Assembly (NCBI GenBank): GCA_011009095.1
Contig: VTPC01000505.1
Location: forward strand, 256,085-320,084
Direction of reading: 5' to 3'
Source: Ignelater luminosus
Taxonomy: Eukaryota > Arthropoda > Insecta > Coleoptera > Elateridae
Length of the DNA stretch: 64,000 bases
Each line of letters opens with the position of its first letter. The stretch's first letter is position 1. A program made the translations under genes and the position numbers. This document shows, one piece after another, positions 1-10,445 of the stretch. The notes under the pieces were generated by a model that did not search any database, was not told the DNA's origin, and saw only the letters and a program-made list of their open reading frames with translations.

Positions 1-1555
1 TCCTCTAGGCGGATTTATCAAACGTTGTGTTTTGCGATCCGCTTCTTTTATCCTTCTTGAGGGTCGGGTGGTTTCTGAACATTATTCATTTTTATTTTTA
101 ATTTCTGTTATAAATCTCTATTGCTTTACTTTATGTTTGGTAATTTCTGAAGTATTTTATTAACTGCCTTATTTTGCAAAGATATTTTCAGGAATAACTT
201 AAATACCAAATAAATTATATAACAGACTGTGTTCTGTGTTGTATCTTTTCTGCACTTTTCGAATGAAACATTGCTTTTCTAGAAAATGTGTAAGCTCGTA
301 TAAAAATAGCAGTTCTACTGATGAAATAAAAGTCAAGACTCGCAACTTTATATTCTAGCTATTAATGTTTAAGCGGGAGTCTTAGCAAACAAGTGATGAA
401 GGCAGATAAAGTGGTGGAACGGGAATGGATGGGAAAGTCGTTCACTTTAGGAAGTTTTAATGTATTTTGACAGATTTTTAACTTAAATTCCCTAATAAAG
501 TATTTGTTTCCTCTTTTCACGAATGAAAAATTAAAATCTTTTATGTTTCTTTAAAAATTTTTAAAGTTTGGTTGGTAAAGTTGAAGCGCTTTATAAAACT
601 CTTGTATTTTTTTAGAAAAGGTTTTAATTTGATGCTAAACAATTAAAATTTATCTGAAAATTGCTATATGAAAATGTCATCAGATAAATCCTGTTAAACC
701 TTCAAATAGAAATGATCCAATAATTTGATCATAAATATTTTTGTATGTATAAACTAGTTTTTGACGCAAAGGGTCTATATAATTAGGATTACGGCTTCTT
801 GATATAAATACTTATTATTACTAGCTGGAGCGTAGTTAAATTTAGGAAGACTGTACTTGCTTAATTTATTTTCATATTTCATGCATTACTTAATAAATTT
901 CCTCAGGATTAAACAATTGCATACATACGAAAAGTCTAATCAGGAAAATTAGATTTTATTACTGATTATAAATATGTTATCATTTCGAAAAGTAAAAGCT
1001 ACGTAATAACTTGGAGGAATCAAAATTTTATTTAATAAGAAATTAACACGTTTTCATTCAATTAAATCCAAATTTAATTTATTTCCCGTATAAATGTGGT
1101 CATTTGAAAGCTCAAGTAGTGAATTGTGCTGCTACCGTTCCTTACATTTCCTGACCATTAAGAAATATTACCTAGATTGAAGTGCTTTCTGAAATACTAT
1201 TAAGAGGCTGTTAAGTGCTAACAGCTACTCAAGAATGTTTTTCAGAATTATTGCGATATGGAGGATATTGTTCGAAAACAGGACTAATCCTGAATTTGCC
1301 CTTTAATATCTCTTTCTACGTCAAATTGAAGCTGTGTAAGACTGACTTCTAAAACAAAATGAACTTGTAATTAATTTTGAGCTTCTTAATAAAACTTTTC
1401 TCCCTTGGAGATCGATATTATGTAAATTGCAAGAAGTTGAATATTTAATAAAAGATCACAGCATGCTTACAAAATTGCTTAATGTGTTGCATACTTTTAA
1501 GTTTAATGCGAATGAAATAATTTTTATTAATGTAATCTATTTTCTTATCGAACAG
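1..1555. other. Upstream region / 5' intron of the tropomyosin gene
   Basis: I see no coding sequence here. The stretch ends in a pyrimidine-containing acceptor (AACAG at 1551-1555), so at least its right part is probably an intron separating a non-coding first exon from the ATG-bearing exon. The promoter was not located and may lie left of the window. Confidence 0.5.
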
Positions 1556-1711
1556 CTCTTCGTTTTCCTCTGAGCCAGTCCCAAAAAAACCGTCACCATG
1601 GACGCGATCAAGAAGAAAATGCAAGCTATGAAGCTTGAAAAGGACAATGCGCAGGATAAAGCTGATGCGATGGAAGGACAGTACAAGGATGCGAATGCGC
1701 GTGCTGAGAAG
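1556..1711 (+). CDS. Tm2: Tropomyosin exon with start codon (codons 1-38)
   Basis: Acceptor AG at 1554-1555, then 42 nt of 5' UTR, ATG at 1598, and donor GTATAA at 1712. The coding part is 114 nt, the same size as vertebrate exon 1a. Confidence 0.93.
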
Positions 1712-4700
1712 GTATAAATGAATTTACACACGCTTGAAAAGAATTGTGAAGAATCCACACACGATTTAGAAACAGAACTTTTTTCTGATAGGAATCTAGG
1801 TTGCCTTGATACCATTTATTCTAGTGGAAATAAAAAATCAATTTTCAGTAGAACAAAAACGACCCTGGTTTGCTACTAGTAACCTAGTCTATATATCCAA
1901 TTCTCTTTCTGTTTGCAAAATTTAAGTAAATTAAAAAAAACGCAAAAAAATCATTATATTTTACTTCATGCATGTAAGATTTCAGAAGGAAAACTTACTT
2001 ACAATCTGTGAGATTCTGAGAGCTCTACAATCTCTAAAAAAACACTTTAGAATTAATAAAAAAAGGTGGAAAATGAAGATAAAACATTCGAAAAAAAATC
2101 ATTTTTACATTTCATTTCATTACATTAAGGTTTGTTTTTCCTTCTAGGTGAAAGAGGAGGTATATGAATACACAAAGAAACTGGCCCAAGTAGAAGCTGA
2201 CCTCGAATTGACCAAACAACAATTAGAGCAGGCCAACAGGGATCTTGAAGAAAAAGAAAAGAAACTTACCAACGTAAGAAAAATGTCTATTTTTCAAAAA
2301 TCTTTTTGAATTTAATTAAAATAATTCATTTAACAATTTTTAACGTTAACAGACTGAATCTGAAATGGCTGCATTGAACCGCAAACTACAACTTATTGAA
2401 GAAGATTTGGAACGCTCTGAAGAACGTCTTGGTACTGCCTCAACCAAACTTGCTGAAGCTTCTGAAGCTGCTGATGAAAGCACACGGTAATATACTGCAG
2501 AATCTTTTCTAAGGCGTAACTTAGCAAAATCTACTTCTTGGAAGTTTTCTTGAGAGTTCTTATTTTATTGATATTAATGAAACTGCCTTAATAAGACATT
2601 TCTTTCAATTAAGAAATCTCAATATAAAAATGTCAAAATGAATGTGTAACAGATGATGTTACATAAAAGTTGTTAAACCCAAAGGTGATCTTGGGTTGTA
2701 CATAGTGTAAACTATAGAGGAATGAAAGACTTCCAAACTATTAATAATGGGACTAAGTCGTCGGTGCATTCCACGCTACTAGTAACTTTACAATTTCATC
2801 TTTGTTTCGTTCAAAACCTCTTGCATAGGGTATTCAGAGTTAACATTAAACTGCATAGGTGACAATATACATTCTCAACAAACACCTCGGCGAGTTATAA
2901 TAGAATCAAATATCTCTCTCCACTCTCCTTTGCTGAAGAAATAGATTTCCAATTACTTATTGCACTGCATTAATATTTATATGCTGAGCAATGCCTATCT
3001 AAAAGCCAAACTGTTTATAAAGTCAAATTTGGGCCTCACTGGTATTTTCCAAGATTATTGAATAAAGTCGGTGTCGTGTACACATGGCCATAGTCAGGGT
3101 GCACGGCATATTCAATAAGCGTATCTAATAAGCTGGAATCCTTGGAATTTTAATTAGACGTTGCATATCTTATTAATCTATTTTGGAATGTATCTTCTTA
3201 TGTAGTAGTTACAAGTTCCCCGAAGAATAATCAGAAATGCAACATTAAAACGACAATACACAAGAACAACCGTTCAAATTGCAGATGAATAAAAAAGGCG
3301 TGTGTGAGCTTATTAGTTGTCCAAAATCTTTATTCTTATCTTACATTGTTCAGTGTGGCTACGTCTCTATCATACTTAATAGACACATTATAGACAGTAA
3401 AATAATCGAACTTCTTTCAATTTCTACCGTTATCTGTGGCAAGTTCCTTGGATTACACACATATTGTTAAGAGTCAAAATTCCCCAGAAAATGTAAACTT
3501 TTCTCGTCAACATGATTGTTCAGTAACTGTAAATATATGGCTTAGAGAAAAAAAAAGAAGCCAAAATCTTTTCCCCAAGAAAAGCGTTTTGGTGAATTCT
3601 ACTACAGAACTTTTAATGTGTCTAATGACTGCCAAAATGAAAGTATCCGCTCAAACTTCTTTAATAACTGAGTAATTAATAAAATAATATCTGAATATCT
3701 GAATATCTGAATAATTAATAAAAATCAGTCTTTGCGTCCGCTTCTACAGAATACCTTATTATGGAGAAATTACGTTCATGCTATTATTTAATTCACTGCG
3801 CACACAAGTTTTCTATGAACTGCAAAATCCAAAATCGTTATTTTTTGACTGCTATCCACAAAAGAGAGTCCAGATTATTGGTCTCCGAAACATGCAGAAA
3901 CATACTAGTCTTTATTTCATTTGAATAGATGTTTTTGACTTAAAACAATTCTTCGGAAACCGTTGTCCTGTTATCGTGATGTTTTAAATGCTGTCTATCT
4001 CTACTTGCTTGCAGTTCACGTTGAAAAACTTTCTCTCTTGATAAATGGCTACTTACCATGACAGGACAAATATCATAAATTAAAGTTTTCATGTAGAAAA
4101 ACTATTTTGCGTTTTGAATTTACAAAATCTATTTTCTTTTTAGCCGTTTTTCATTTTAAAAATGTGATGTTTATAAAAATACCTTATTGATTTTTCTTTT
4201 GATGTTGATGTAATGTGTCTTGAGTAAAAAGTTTTATTTGCAAACATCAGTCATCAAACATGAATGTGACTTTTAGATCTTACTTTCTAATTTCTCTATC
4301 ACTATTTTGCTTTGTTTATTGTATCTAGTGATAAGTACTGTAAAAAATCTATTTTTGTGCTCCCATGTTTATTTTTATAAACAAATCTGCTTGTTGATGC
4401 TTTATAAAACTAATAAAAGAAAGGTATCAGTCTCACACTTTCTTTGAATATTTATGAAAGCTGAGTATATGTAACTGAATATTACACAGCTGCAGCACTT
4501 ATCCATCAAGTGTTTTTTTACAGCCCCCAAATGAATATTTAAATTCAAATTAAGAGAAGTATGAATATTTAAAATGTTGGACTGTATAAAATCGAATTAT
4601 TTGTTACTACGTACTACATGTTCACATTATGTATCACAAACTGCGTTGCTTTATCAAATATGTAGAACTTTACACAATATCATTTTTAAGTAATTAGATG

Positions 4701-5789
4701 AAAGGGGTTTTATTAAGGTCAGACACCTACGTAGGTAGTATTTACTTTGTAAATATTGCTAATACAATTTAAAGTTAAATATTATACGAATTCACTCGAA
4801 CTCTGACCTTTTAGAAATTATAATTTATTCCCTTCAGCTGAAGATTTTCATTTAGTTTATATTAACGTAAATGCTTTCTCTTGTTAGGAGAATACAGTAT
4901 AAATAAATAAGATTTCGTAATAAAATAAACACGTTTTTGTTTTTACGTCATTGCAGTATGTGCAAAGTATTGGAAAACCGCGCTCTTCAAGATGAGGAAC
5001 GTATGGATCAATTAACTCAACAATTGAAGGAAGCTCGCATGCTCGCAGAAGATGCCGATAACAAATCTGATGAAGTATCACGCAAGCTGGCCTTCGTTGA
5101 AGACGAACTTGAAGTAGCTGAAGATCGTGTTAAAGGAGGTGACGCCAAGATCATGGAACTTGAAGAAGAATTAAAGGTTAAAGACTTATCTTTATATTAC
5201 AACAAAAAATATCTCGGTCGCTTCCGAGTTCGTTATTTAAAACTTCCATTCAAATTGTCTCGATGCTATGGCAACCAGAGCATCCTTCACATTTCATCTA
5301 AATATAAAAAAATTTATATTATCACGTTTGATAAACACGAGTCGTCACGGTGTTTGACGTAGCTTTATTGAAAACGACAATGAAAATCTATTTTTAAAGA
5401 AATTCTAAGATATTCCCGAAATAAATAAAACTCGTTGTGCAGGTCGTAGGTAACTCCCTTAAATCTCTTGAAGTATCCGAAGAGAAGGCCAACCAAAGAG
5501 TTGAAGAATTCAAGAAGCAACTCAAATCCTTGACCGTTAAGCTAAAGGAAGCTGAAGCTCGCGCCGAATTCGCTGAAAAGACAGTCAAGAAATTACAGAA
5601 AGAAGTCGACAGAATTGAAGGTTAGAACTATGATTTTATTTTGTTTTAGTTTTTTAAATTAATTTTTATTAATTGCTTTGCTGATCTTTTCCAGACTTTG
5701 TGCTTCGCGAAAAGTCTAAATATCAAGGAGTTCTTAACGAGATTGATAAAACATTTGTTGAGATGGCTTCGCTTACTGCTAATAAATGA
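1598..5789 (+). CDS. Tm2: Tropomyosin, alternative 288-residue isoform ending in the proximal last exon
   Basis: The first five coding exons joined to 5695-5789 instead of 8588-8670 give 867 nt, or 288 residues. The alternative end reads [14 protein letters not shown] and then [11 protein letters not shown], four residues longer than the usual 284. It keeps the same split Asp codon (G at 5620, AC at 5695-5696) and the same hydrophobic spacing as the distal exon, so it is a real paired alternative rather than a chance frame. Tropomyosin C-termini form the head-to-tail overlap and contact troponin T, so the choice of end should change filament assembly. Use would need terminal-exon selection: polyadenylation after 5789 competing with splicing to 8588. 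Tissue use is unknown. Confidence 0.85.
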
Positions 5790-8670
5790 AATAATGCTAC
5801 ACTCACAGCACACTGCCAGCAGCGGGCGAAATCCTATTTTTTAAATATAATTATCAAGATTTAACTTTGATTTTTTTAAACTTTAGTCTATTTATGATCT
5901 ATTACATTTAATTTTATAATACTTAGAAATTATTTAATTAATTAGTTATAACTTAATTTATTTGCTTCTGCTTTCTCAAATCTTAACAAAAGCCTTACCA
6001 CTTTGCTTTTGCACGCAGCTTTAGAGGTAGGTTATATTTATTTATTTTTATTTTTTGCTGATTTGCTTATTAACAATCATGTAACTAACTTAATATTGAA
6101 GACTTTGCTTACGGCATGTTTGAGATTTAACTTTACTTTACAAATACGGTTTTGCGTCTCTAATTCATACCAACTGAATACCAGTCTACACGCACTTATA
6201 GTAGTCAGCTATCACCAAATAAACAAGGAAATGGATTAAAATCTGAAAGTCAGAATAGCTAAAGAGATCAAAAATAGATATGCATCACGTATGTGTGAGG
6301 CCTTTATAACATCGCATTTCTAGAGTCCTTCATTTTATATTAAAATCTGCGCTTTAATTTTTTAGAGTTAATTTTTCATTCTTTTGCTAGTTGGGTTTAT
6401 CTTCAAATATAATAGAACTAAAGTAATTTGGATAGATAGAAAAAGCTGAAGGCAATCTGCCATAGTTTTTCTCTAGGTAAAGACAACCTTTCTATGTAAA
6501 AGAGGCCTTAAAGCATCTCATTAAAAACAAGAAGTTAACTAATTTTTCCAAGCAGTACATTGGTATCAATAACAAAAATCTTGGTATTGAATCAATTGAG
6601 AACCTAAAATCTTTTTACTTTCCATTTGTGTCTTTTACTTATTGCTGTGTCTACTTCTGTAATCTCCGTTATAATCTCCAAAAGCTTTATTCTACTTCCT
6701 CGAATAATTCTTTCCTTAAAATGTAATCTTTTTTATTTTTTAGAGAGATTATGAAGTTGCATTCTTTATTAGTCAAGCCAAATGGATGCATGTACGACGC
6801 AAATTATCTTTTGATAGGATAGCTTCAGTAATTTTAGCTTTCTGTTATCCTTATTATTTTGTGCCAAAAGAACTTCATTAGATGATGGTTAATGTTATTT
6901 AATGATTTGGGTATTGCATTGTTTCAATTCTGCACACTTTGTACATTTGTGTACTACTTGCTTTCTAAATCTCTAGGAAGTTCCCAATTGTTTTAAGATG
7001 TTGTTAGTTGACATTATTTTCTAGGGGAAACTGTATTGCATTTTCTGCATTATAATCGATGTCTGGCGTTGTCTTGCCACAGCTTGTATTCATCAAGACA
7101 CAATTAGCTACAATAAGTTGCAATAAATTATGATAAAGGACAACAACTTGTTTCCAAAACTGTTTTCCAAAAATACCATGTGTACAAATGTTTGAATAAT
7201 TCTTAAAAACGATGTTTCTCCATTCTTACTTTTTATTAGTCTTTGTTGTTGTTGATAATGCTAACCATAGATTGTATTTTCGTCTTCAAGCAGTTTTGCT
7301 ACTACCCAATACAGTCTGATTTTTGTTATCAATAGAAATTTAATTCTTAAAACCCATTTTGGCTATTTTAGTTTACACATCAAATGTGGTTCTTATAATG
7401 AAAATTATCTGTCTAAAAGAATGGGAATTCTTTTCCTGTTTACTCCCTATTTTGTCAGTTCTCCAGTGGCCGACAGTCTGCATATCTATCAGTTCTGGCT
7501 GAAAATTTGGAAAGAAAACGTGTGCTTTAACATTAACGAATACAGTTGTCTTTGGCGGTAGAATATTATTTTGGGTTATGTTCCTTATCGCTTATTGTGT
7601 TACCTTTGTTTTGCACTCATAAACTTATCTGTATGCTTCTCAGTAACTATAATTGAACTTGGATTAATCAGTAAATAGAGAATTTCCATTAGAAATATTT
7701 TTATCTTTGAGGTCAGAGAACTATTCTTGACCACTATAAGAAACTATAAAGCACGAGGAAATAAAAATAAAATATCCTGCACTCCTGTACTCTTTTCCAG
7801 AAATAATAAATTATCTAACAGTAGAGTCAACTGCATTAGTAATTTGATGATCGCCGTCCAAACGAATCAACCTACTATTAATAAAAATTAATTCAACTTG
7901 TAGGGTTGTTAACCTCAACATGTCTATTAAATATTAAATATTTTTTAGTAAACTAATTATAGTGTAATGCATATAGAAAACTTTAGATCTCGCATGGGAT
8001 TCGAACCCACACCCTCGATAAACCGTATCACCGCTTTACCAAAGCTTTCATATTTCATATATTTAGAATTAACATGAATATTTGTGCTATACACTGTATT
8101 AAGATGTAGCATTTTAACAACAGACCTCTATTTGATAGAAAAATCGAATTTGTTGATAAAATCTGCCTTTACTTGTATTTATTTAATTTTAATTTTACTT
8201 TTCGGTAAATGATCTCTAAACACGAAATTTACTTTCATCCACGCAACGCAATATAATCAAGAACACAAATTGCGATTATTTTATTTAGAAAAAGCTAGCG
8301 ACCAAACATTTAATAGATTTTGTTGTTTTGAACACAGAAATTATCCAAAAACTCTAACATTTAACTTTAGAATTAAATGTGTTGATGCTTAAAATTAATA
8401 AAACCCACAATTTTATCGCTAAAAGCATCTCTCGAAAGTGCTTTCAGCGATTTCTCGTTTAATTTAGGTTAAACCAAAACTTAAAGATGATAACATTTTA
8501 AACAAACCTACAAGTTTGTTTCTTTGAAGTTAATCTCTTTTATAAAGTTATTTTATTTGAAATAAAATATTTATTTAACATTTTCAGATGAGTTGGGCAT
8601 CAACAAGGATAGGTACAAGTCCTTGGCCGATGAAATGGACTCCACTTTCGCTGAATTGGCTGGTTATTAA
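1598..8670 (+). CDS. Tm2: Tropomyosin, muscle type, 284-residue isoform (six coding exons)
   Basis: Tropomyosin is a parallel dimeric coiled coil that lies along actin filaments and, with troponin, gates myosin binding in muscle. Coding exons are 1598-1711, 2148-2273, 2353-2486, 4957-5176, 5443-5620 and 8588-8670; they sum to 855 nt, which is 284 codons plus stop, exactly the canonical long length. It opens [18 protein letters not shown], the standard muscle start, with the ATG in a CACC context. The whole chain is Glu/Lys-rich and follows the heptad pattern without breaks. It ends in TFAELAGY, the overlap-type C-terminus of arthropod muscle forms; from memory this end ([12 protein letters not shown]) is that of fly Tm2 rather than Tm1, so the symbol is an inference. 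All introns are GT..AG. Phases are 0, 0, 2, 0 and 1. No second host gene lies near it in the window. Confidence 0.95.
2148..2273 (+). CDS. Tm2: Tropomyosin exon, residues 39-80
   Basis: Acceptor TTCTAG at 2142-2147 and donor GTAAGA at 2274. The 126 nt (phase 0 at both ends) encode [19 protein letters not shown] and onward to EKKLTN, and match the size of the second exon in other long tropomyosins. Confidence 0.95.
2353..2486 (+). CDS. Tm2: Tropomyosin exon, residues 81-125
   Basis: Acceptor AACAG before 2353 and donor GTAATA at 2487. The 134 nt end two bases into an Arg codon that is completed by the T at 4957. It encodes the [19 protein letters not shown] block. Confidence 0.95.
2487..4956. 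other. Tropomyosin intron 3 (2.47 kb)
   Basis: A long AT-rich intron. I looked for alternative internal exons with tropomyosin heptads and found none. A short imperfect repeat of CTGAATAT lies near 3683-3713. The short open frames here show no recognisable protein. Confidence 0.6.
4957..5176 (+). CDS. Tm2: Tropomyosin exon, residues 125-198
   Basis: Acceptor TTGCAG at 4951-4956 and donor GTTAAA at 5177. The 220 nt encode [19 protein letters not shown], a highly conserved actin-binding stretch, and end in MELEEELK. Confidence 0.96.
5443..5620 (+). CDS. Tm2: Tropomyosin exon, residues 199-257
   Basis: Acceptor TGCAG before 5443 and donor GTTAGA at 5621. It begins [19 protein letters not shown] and ends in KEVDRIE plus one base of an Asp codon. 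From this donor splicing can go to 5695 or 8588. Confidence 0.95.
5695..5789 (+). CDS. Tm2: Tropomyosin alternative last exon, proximal
   Basis: Acceptor TTCCAG at 5689-5694, only 74 nt after the previous donor. It encodes 31 residues plus TGA at 5787-5789. Its spacing of Asp, Tyr and the TFVE motif parallels the distal exon, but it lacks the usual GY end and adds TANK. Confidence 0.85.
6218..6223 (+). promoter_or_regulatory. Candidate poly(A) signal for the proximal end
   Basis: The hexamer AATAAA lies about 430 nt after the proximal stop. An earlier AATAAA at 5781-5786 overlaps the stop region and seems too early. Position alone supports this; in AT-rich DNA such hexamers arise by chance. 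Confidence 0.35.
7987..8048 (-). repeat. tRNA-like remnant (A and B boxes), possible SINE head
   Basis: On the - strand a perfect B box GGTTCGAATCC (7997-8007) sits in a good 5-bp T stem, and an A-box match TGGTAAAGCGG (8031-8041) lies upstream. The spacing between boxes is about 23 nt, too short for an intact tRNA, and the 5' acceptor strand does not pair with GCGAGAT at the 3' side. So this is a tRNA pseudogene or the head of a tRNA-derived SINE, not a working tRNA gene. Confidence 0.5.
8588..8670 (+). CDS. Tm2: Tropomyosin alternative last exon, distal (standard C-terminus)
   Basis: Acceptor at 8586-8587. It completes the split Asp codon, encodes 27 residues ending TFAELAGY and stops at TAA 8668-8670, giving the canonical 284-residue protein. 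The 3' UTR follows. Confidence 0.96.
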
Positions 8671-8907
8671 ATTCTTTCCATCAACAATGCAAATTATGTT
8701 AAGCCTGGACGAGTATGGAAAACAAATTGTGGTCCAGAAGGAAACATTAACAGAAGAAATCCAATCATTCTTTATATTTTATTACAATTATGTAACTTTT
8801 ACGTTGTTATTCATTTCTAACATACAAATTGTCTGTATTTTGCGGTTGATTGTAAGCTAAATCAAAAAATATGTGTAATATAGACATCTCTGAGGTTGTT
8901 TATTTAA

Positions 8908-8913
8908 AATAAA
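8908..8913 (+). promoter_or_regulatory. Candidate poly(A) signal for the distal end
   Basis: AATAAA about 240 nt after the distal stop, with a second AATAAA at 8921. It is a plausible 3' end of the main transcript but only a short motif in AT-rich sequence. Confidence 0.45.
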
Positions 8914-8935
8914 TTATTAGAATAAAAATAAGTAT

Positions 8936-9883
8936 ATACTGATAATTTTAAATAAAAAAGAAAAAAACTCAATTTTCTCCGTTTCAAATCGTATTGCCGT
9001 GATGTAAATGGGAAAAAGATTTTTCAAACGAAAAATGAAACTAATTTACAGCTTTTTTTCTAAGCTATCAACATCACCAACTACCTATCGCAAACAGTAT
9101 ACACTCATTTGTAAATGTATTTTATTCTAACAACGCTTTTATCCTGACAATTGGCTTGTTACATGTTTCATTCGTAATTGAAATGTGTTTTGTGACCATA
9201 TAATGAAATAAAAATCAGTTATGCTGAAGAAGGGAATGGCTAAAAGTAAAGCTTTTGCCGCTGGCTGTTTGAGACAGTTAAACATGTTTAATACTCTGTA
9301 AATGGAGTAATGGTCTTTTGAACCAGTGAATACAAAGTAAATTTTATTTCTTTCTGTTTAAATTATGAAATGGAAACATTGTTTTACTAAAAAACGTCGA
9401 GTTGTACTCAAACATTATTTTGGCCAAGTCAAGTTTGAAAAATATAAGCTTTACGATGAAATCAAGATAAAGACCACTTCCCATTTAAAATGTTTAAAAT
9501 TCTTTTTACATTTTAAAATATTAGTTTTATTGGAAACATGAATAAAGCAAATTAAAGACGAGCATCAAGATATTTGAAGTGATGAATAAAAGTGGATTAA
9601 AAAATGGCAGAAGTATAGCGTATGTCCTACTTCCAGTCAAAGATACAAGAATCAGACTGGCGTTAATACACATACTATTCGCAAAGCTCATCAAGAAATC
9701 TATCACAAAAAAAAACATCAGAACATAATATTAACGACGTTTCGATTTGCACATCTTCCATTGATTCACAAAAGAACTGTAAGGAACAAGTCACTTGGAT
9801 AATGATACTCTATGTTTCAAAAGTATGGAACCGGCCTAATATTTAAAAAGTAACCGTTGATCGAAATAACATGAAATTTCGGG
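8936..9883. other. Intergenic, nothing recognised
   Basis: AT-rich sequence after the tropomyosin 3' end. Short open frames on both strands have no recognisable content. Confidence 0.5.
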
Positions 9884-10445
9884 TATACAGGGTGTATTAT
9901 TTCAGGTAGAGAATATCAACGCTACTCGATTTTGCATCAAAAACTATGCAAGAAACTCTAGTACGTACCACTTTGTTGTTAACTCTTCGGTTGTGGAAAT
10001 ATTAAAAGTCGTATATTTTTTTTATAATTTGCTTGACTGCCCAAAATTATTAAATGAAAGTAACCACCCACAGTTTAGGTACCAGGAAACATAAATCAAT
10101 CATATTTTCCCCCTATTTACCAGCAATCTTCTTTAAAATGGCTTTTACATAATGCAATTGCTTGGATTTACTTGTTTGTAGAAGATATTGCAATACTGTA
10201 TTTACCTAGAAAAAATAATAATAACGACCTGCAAAAATGTTACTAAGGTAACCACTTTAATAAACTTATGACCTATTCTTGCTTTACTTATAATTTTCAT
10301 ACAGCGTTGCAAGTATTAAAAATTTTAAATGACCTTTATTTCGAAAAATATTAAGACGAATATTTTTATAACATTCTTTGCTTAATTTTTCAAAGGGAAT
10401 CGAGTGGTGCTAATATTCCCCACCTGAAATAATACACCCTGTATA
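9884..10445. mobile_element. MITE, mariner-type ends, about 562 bp
   Basis: The left end TATACAGGGTGTATTATTTC (from 9884) and the right end (to 10445) are inverted copies. The match runs about 50 bp with a few differences, including a CTCGATT block, and then fades. TA at the borders fits the TA duplication of the IS630-Tc1-mariner superfamily. No transposase is visible inside, so this is a non-autonomous copy. Confidence 0.8.

Larger units (their letters stand above)
5790..8587. other. Proximal 3' UTR and the 2.8-kb last intron of tropomyosin
   Basis: Starts as the 3' UTR of the short-reach transcript and ends in TTTTCAG at 8581-8587. Apart from the tRNA-like remnant near 8.0 kb I see no gene, exon or clear transposon. 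Confidence 0.5.

Noticed and set aside
1537-1815. 92-codon open frame on the - strand
   Set aside because: It is the antisense of the tropomyosin start exon; the Glu/Lys-rich exon reads as Ser/Phe/Leu on the other strand.
4937-5362. 141-codon + frame that runs past the exon
   Set aside because: Only 4957-5176 is tropomyosin; the remainder reads through the donor at 5177 into intron sequence.
7987-8048. Functional tRNA gene
   Set aside because: Box spacing too short and acceptor strands do not pair.
8588-8860. 90-codon frame starting [12 protein letters not shown]
   Set aside because: Wrong frame of the distal tropomyosin exon; the true frame ends in AELAGY at 8670.
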